Of a stretch of DNA of 22,108 nt, positions 19,879-22,108 are shown one piece after another. The DNA is from Cudoniella acicularis. Taxonomy: Eukaryota > Ascomycota > Leotiomycetes > Helotiales > Helotiaceae. A model generated the notes under the pieces. It worked only from the letters and a program-made list of their open reading frames with translations, was not told where the DNA came from and did no database searches. The stretch spans positions 1 to 22,108 of the forward strand of contig JAAMPI010000964.1 of the NCBI GenBank assembly GCA_013054445.1. The letters run 5' to 3'. Position numbers and translations under genes: made by a program. Numbering within the stretch: position 1 is the first letter of the stretch; every line of letters starts with the position of its first letter.

Positions 19879-21331
19879 CTAGGAATCATTGTCCTCTTTA
19901 GACCTACTATTGGTAGAATTCCGCAGACGTCTCTTTTCAAGTGCTCGATGACGGCGGCTTTTAAGATGTGTGAGCCACTGATGCTCAACGACCGCTGTAA
20001 CATGGCATATTTCGCACTCCCGCCGGAAGCTTGTATCTTTGGTTTCTTGGGAAAGCACATTCAAAGACAAAACTTCCTTAGCGGCACGGGACAATTCGTT
20101 TGAAGAAGGGAGATCAGATCCTTCAAGAAAACGTGCAGTAATATCGATAGCAGGATTCGAAACAGCAGTCTCCCATTTTGTGAGATCGCTGCCATCAAGG
20201 AGGTAGAGCTTATCAAGCGAATCTTCATCCAAGAGTGCCGTCATTAATTTTAAACGGATCCAGCGGACTTGCCGTTTTGCGTATTGCCTCGTTGCAGCCT
20301 TTGTTCGTTCAACAGAGAGGTCATAAAGTTTCGCCAGCTCTTCGGGAGACGCGCTTCGGGACTTTAACGCCTGCAAATACTGCTCAAACTCTTTCCAACC
20401 AATGGAGACCCAAATACCCCGGGTAAGATCCGTATCGATGCCAGCATCTTTTCGCGTCCAGAGGAAATTGTCCATAGATTTGACTTCATCTAATAAGCCC
20501 ATGTGTATCATCCCGTCGATCCTACTGTCTAGCCGCCTCTTGAGGATCTCGGCGTCAGAGTAAACCCAGAATAATAAAGTTGATCCTTTCGCAATTGCGG
20601 ATTGTGAATCAAATTCGCCATCTAGGGATATACTCTTGTTCGATTTCTTGCGTTGCTTCTGCTCTTCGTATATGTCTGATGCTTTTTTCCCCGTGGTCAG
20701 GAATATTTCGAGAGATCTTCGAAGTTTTCGTCTCTCGTTAGGATGCCAATGATCTGCCATTACAGGATCAACCTCTCTTAGCTTCTGAACGATTGCCTCT
20801 GTAGGGCCATCAAGGATCGGGAAGCTCTCCTTCCGACTCGAATCACCACCGCTTGCTTCATCTTCTATATCAGGTTTCTCTGTAACAAGAAAATCCTCGA
20901 AGAGTAGAGACTGGGTGTAATAATGCGTGCCACCTACCACAATCGGCAGCCGCCCTCTCGACCGAATCTCCTTTATGATTTTGCTGGCTCGCTCTTTGAA
21001 CATGCCAACCCTCCATGCTTCTTCGTCAAGAGGAACAAACCCTAGCAAGTGATGTGGTACGCCTTTCTGTTCTTCTGCAGTGATCTTGTTGGTGACAATA
21101 GGAAGCCCATCATACATCTGCATTGCATCGCCGTTGATAATCTCGCCATTGTGTCGAGTCGCTAGCTCTACTGCCAACTGAAATATTTGAGCTTAGGTAA
21201 AGCCAAGGACAACAGAAGCTTACTTGGGATTTGCCAGTTCCAGTGGCTCCAAGGACGACAATCAAAGGGTTCATGGGTGATTTCTTCATTGTCGCAAAAT
21301 TTCCCAGTACTCTATGAGCATTTCGCAGCAT
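19879..21331 (-). CDS. MOD5: tRNA dimethylallyltransferase (isopentenyltransferase), 468 aa, two exons
   Basis: Exons are 21331-21224 and 21177-19879; the 46-nt intron has donor GTAAGC and acceptor TTTCAG and is phase 0. The enzyme transfers a dimethylallyl group from DMAPP to N6 of A37 in UNN-reading tRNAs. Visible motifs are the P-loop GATGTGKS (28-35), the substrate segment DAMQMYDGLPIVTNK, VGGTHYYTQSLL, the DPVMADHWHPNERRKLRRSLE region, and RTKAATRQYAKRQVRWIRLK. A C-terminal C2H2 zinc finger (C424, C427, H440, H446) is typical of eukaryotic members (MOD5, TRIT1). The first ATG (21331) gives MLRNAHRVLGNFAT, a short basic segment without acidic residues that suits a mitochondrial presequence. 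In-frame ATGs at 21289 (M15) and 21274 (M20) sit just before the core and could give a cytosolic/nuclear form, as known for yeast Mod5. The frame stays open about 70 bases upstream of 21331 but has no ATG there. Confidence 0.94.
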
Positions 21332-22108
21332 TAGTGGATCCGAATTCAATTGCGTAGCTTTTTCTGATGCAAAGAAAATGTTCAGGTGAAGCGGCCTCGG
21401 AAGTGTGACTTTTTATGGCCTCAGGCTCAAATAGCCCTGGTACTTGCAGATGGAAGCTTGAGCCGAATATACGATACTTTTAATGCAACCTTGCTTTGAC
21501 CTCTACTCACTTCAACTGTTGAAGATTGTGCCACAGGTATGTGCCTTATCGTAGGATCAAGTCATGTTCAATCTTTTAGACCTGAAATCCGGTAAGTTAA
21601 GGTCCCAGTGGCCTGTCGCAGGAGACGACGCATTTCTGAATCATTCTTCACGCATCCCCGTAACACACTGCCAAACGGAGGGTCGGGATGCAGCTTGATG
21701 AATTTTTTTCCTTTCCGAGTTCCATCAATTTGTTAACATGCTTCTACAGTATGCTCATGTCTTATGCTATTTAATCAGCTCCAATAAACAGCCAATCCAG
21801 TTGATTTCCTAGCACTCGGGGCTTGATATACAAAATCCTGTTGCTGGTGTAGAAGCCGTCAATATTTCTCTGGCAGCAACTCGGAATGGAGTGTATTAAA
21901 ATCTTCATACAAACATGAAAAGTGTCCATCGTTCATTAAATTGAATTGATCGACCAACGGTTGGCTAACACCTCATCGCAATTAACAACTCTTAGTAGTC
22001 TATTAGTCTGCGCATATATTATGTGTGGTCATGGAGGCGAAATCTATATTACACACTGCTAGTGCGCAGAAACTCCTTTTTGCCCCATTTGTCCTCATTT
22101 CTATAAGC
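21332..22108. other. Upstream region of the tRNA dimethylallyltransferase gene; no gene seen
   Basis: No ORF of useful length on either strand. The first 100 bases should hold the minus-strand leader. Beyond 21750 the sequence is AT-rich, with ATTAACAACTCTTAG and similar stretches and no recognisable repeat. The neighbouring gene lies beyond the window. Confidence 0.5.

Overview
The window looks like nuclear DNA of a filamentous ascomycete (Pezizomycotina, perhaps Leotiomycetes; the class is only an impression). The signs are protein genes broken by short GT-AG introns (42-167 nt) with CTGAC/CTAAC-like branch sites, pyrimidine-rich leaders, intergenic gaps of 0.4-1.6 kb, and fungal protein families. 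There are no bacterial operons and I found no transposon, rRNA, tRNA or CRISPR. I rebuilt all splice models by eye, from consensus signals, reading frame and protein-family logic.

Layout. (1) 1-2441 (+): the 3' part of a zinc-finger (three ZZ-type modules) plus SH3 protein that runs off the left edge, with an apparent frameshift near position 112. (2) 2442-4700: 2.2 kb without a convincing large gene, but holding one spliced short ORF candidate at 3126. (3) 4701-5804 (+): an alpha/beta hydrolase in three exons with an intact Ser-Asp-His triad. (4) 5805-7372: a 1.6 kb convergent gap with strong strand asymmetry, a 12-bp tandem repeat and a hairpin. (5) 7373-12695 (-): a full-length ABCC (MRP-type) transporter in four exons, 1694 aa. 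(6) 13615-14272 (-): a 181-aa protein resembling dimeric alpha/beta-barrel or antibiotic-biosynthesis-monooxygenase-like proteins, built of two similar halves. (7) 15291-16538 (+): an unrecognised 395-aa lysine/arginine-rich protein in two exons. (8) 16985-18586 (-): the Sec61 alpha translocon subunit, 476 aa in four exons, whose true start lies in a 10-nt first exon. (9) 19319-19755 (-): overlapping protein-like ORFs I cannot assign. (10) 19879-21331 (-): tRNA dimethylallyltransferase (MOD5/TRIT1 type), 468 aa, with two alternative starts that could give mitochondrial and cytosolic forms. (11) 21332-22108: its upstream region.

The genes do not form an evident pathway. Two are housekeeping (Sec61 alpha, tRNA isopentenylation). 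The transporter, hydrolase and ABM-like protein are common accessory families, but no polyketide synthase, peptide synthetase or cluster regulator is present, so I do not call a biosynthetic cluster. I found no clear new system. The best leads are the frameshift at the left edge, the spliced short ORF at 3126, the unassigned ORFs at 19319-19755 and the orphan protein at 15291.
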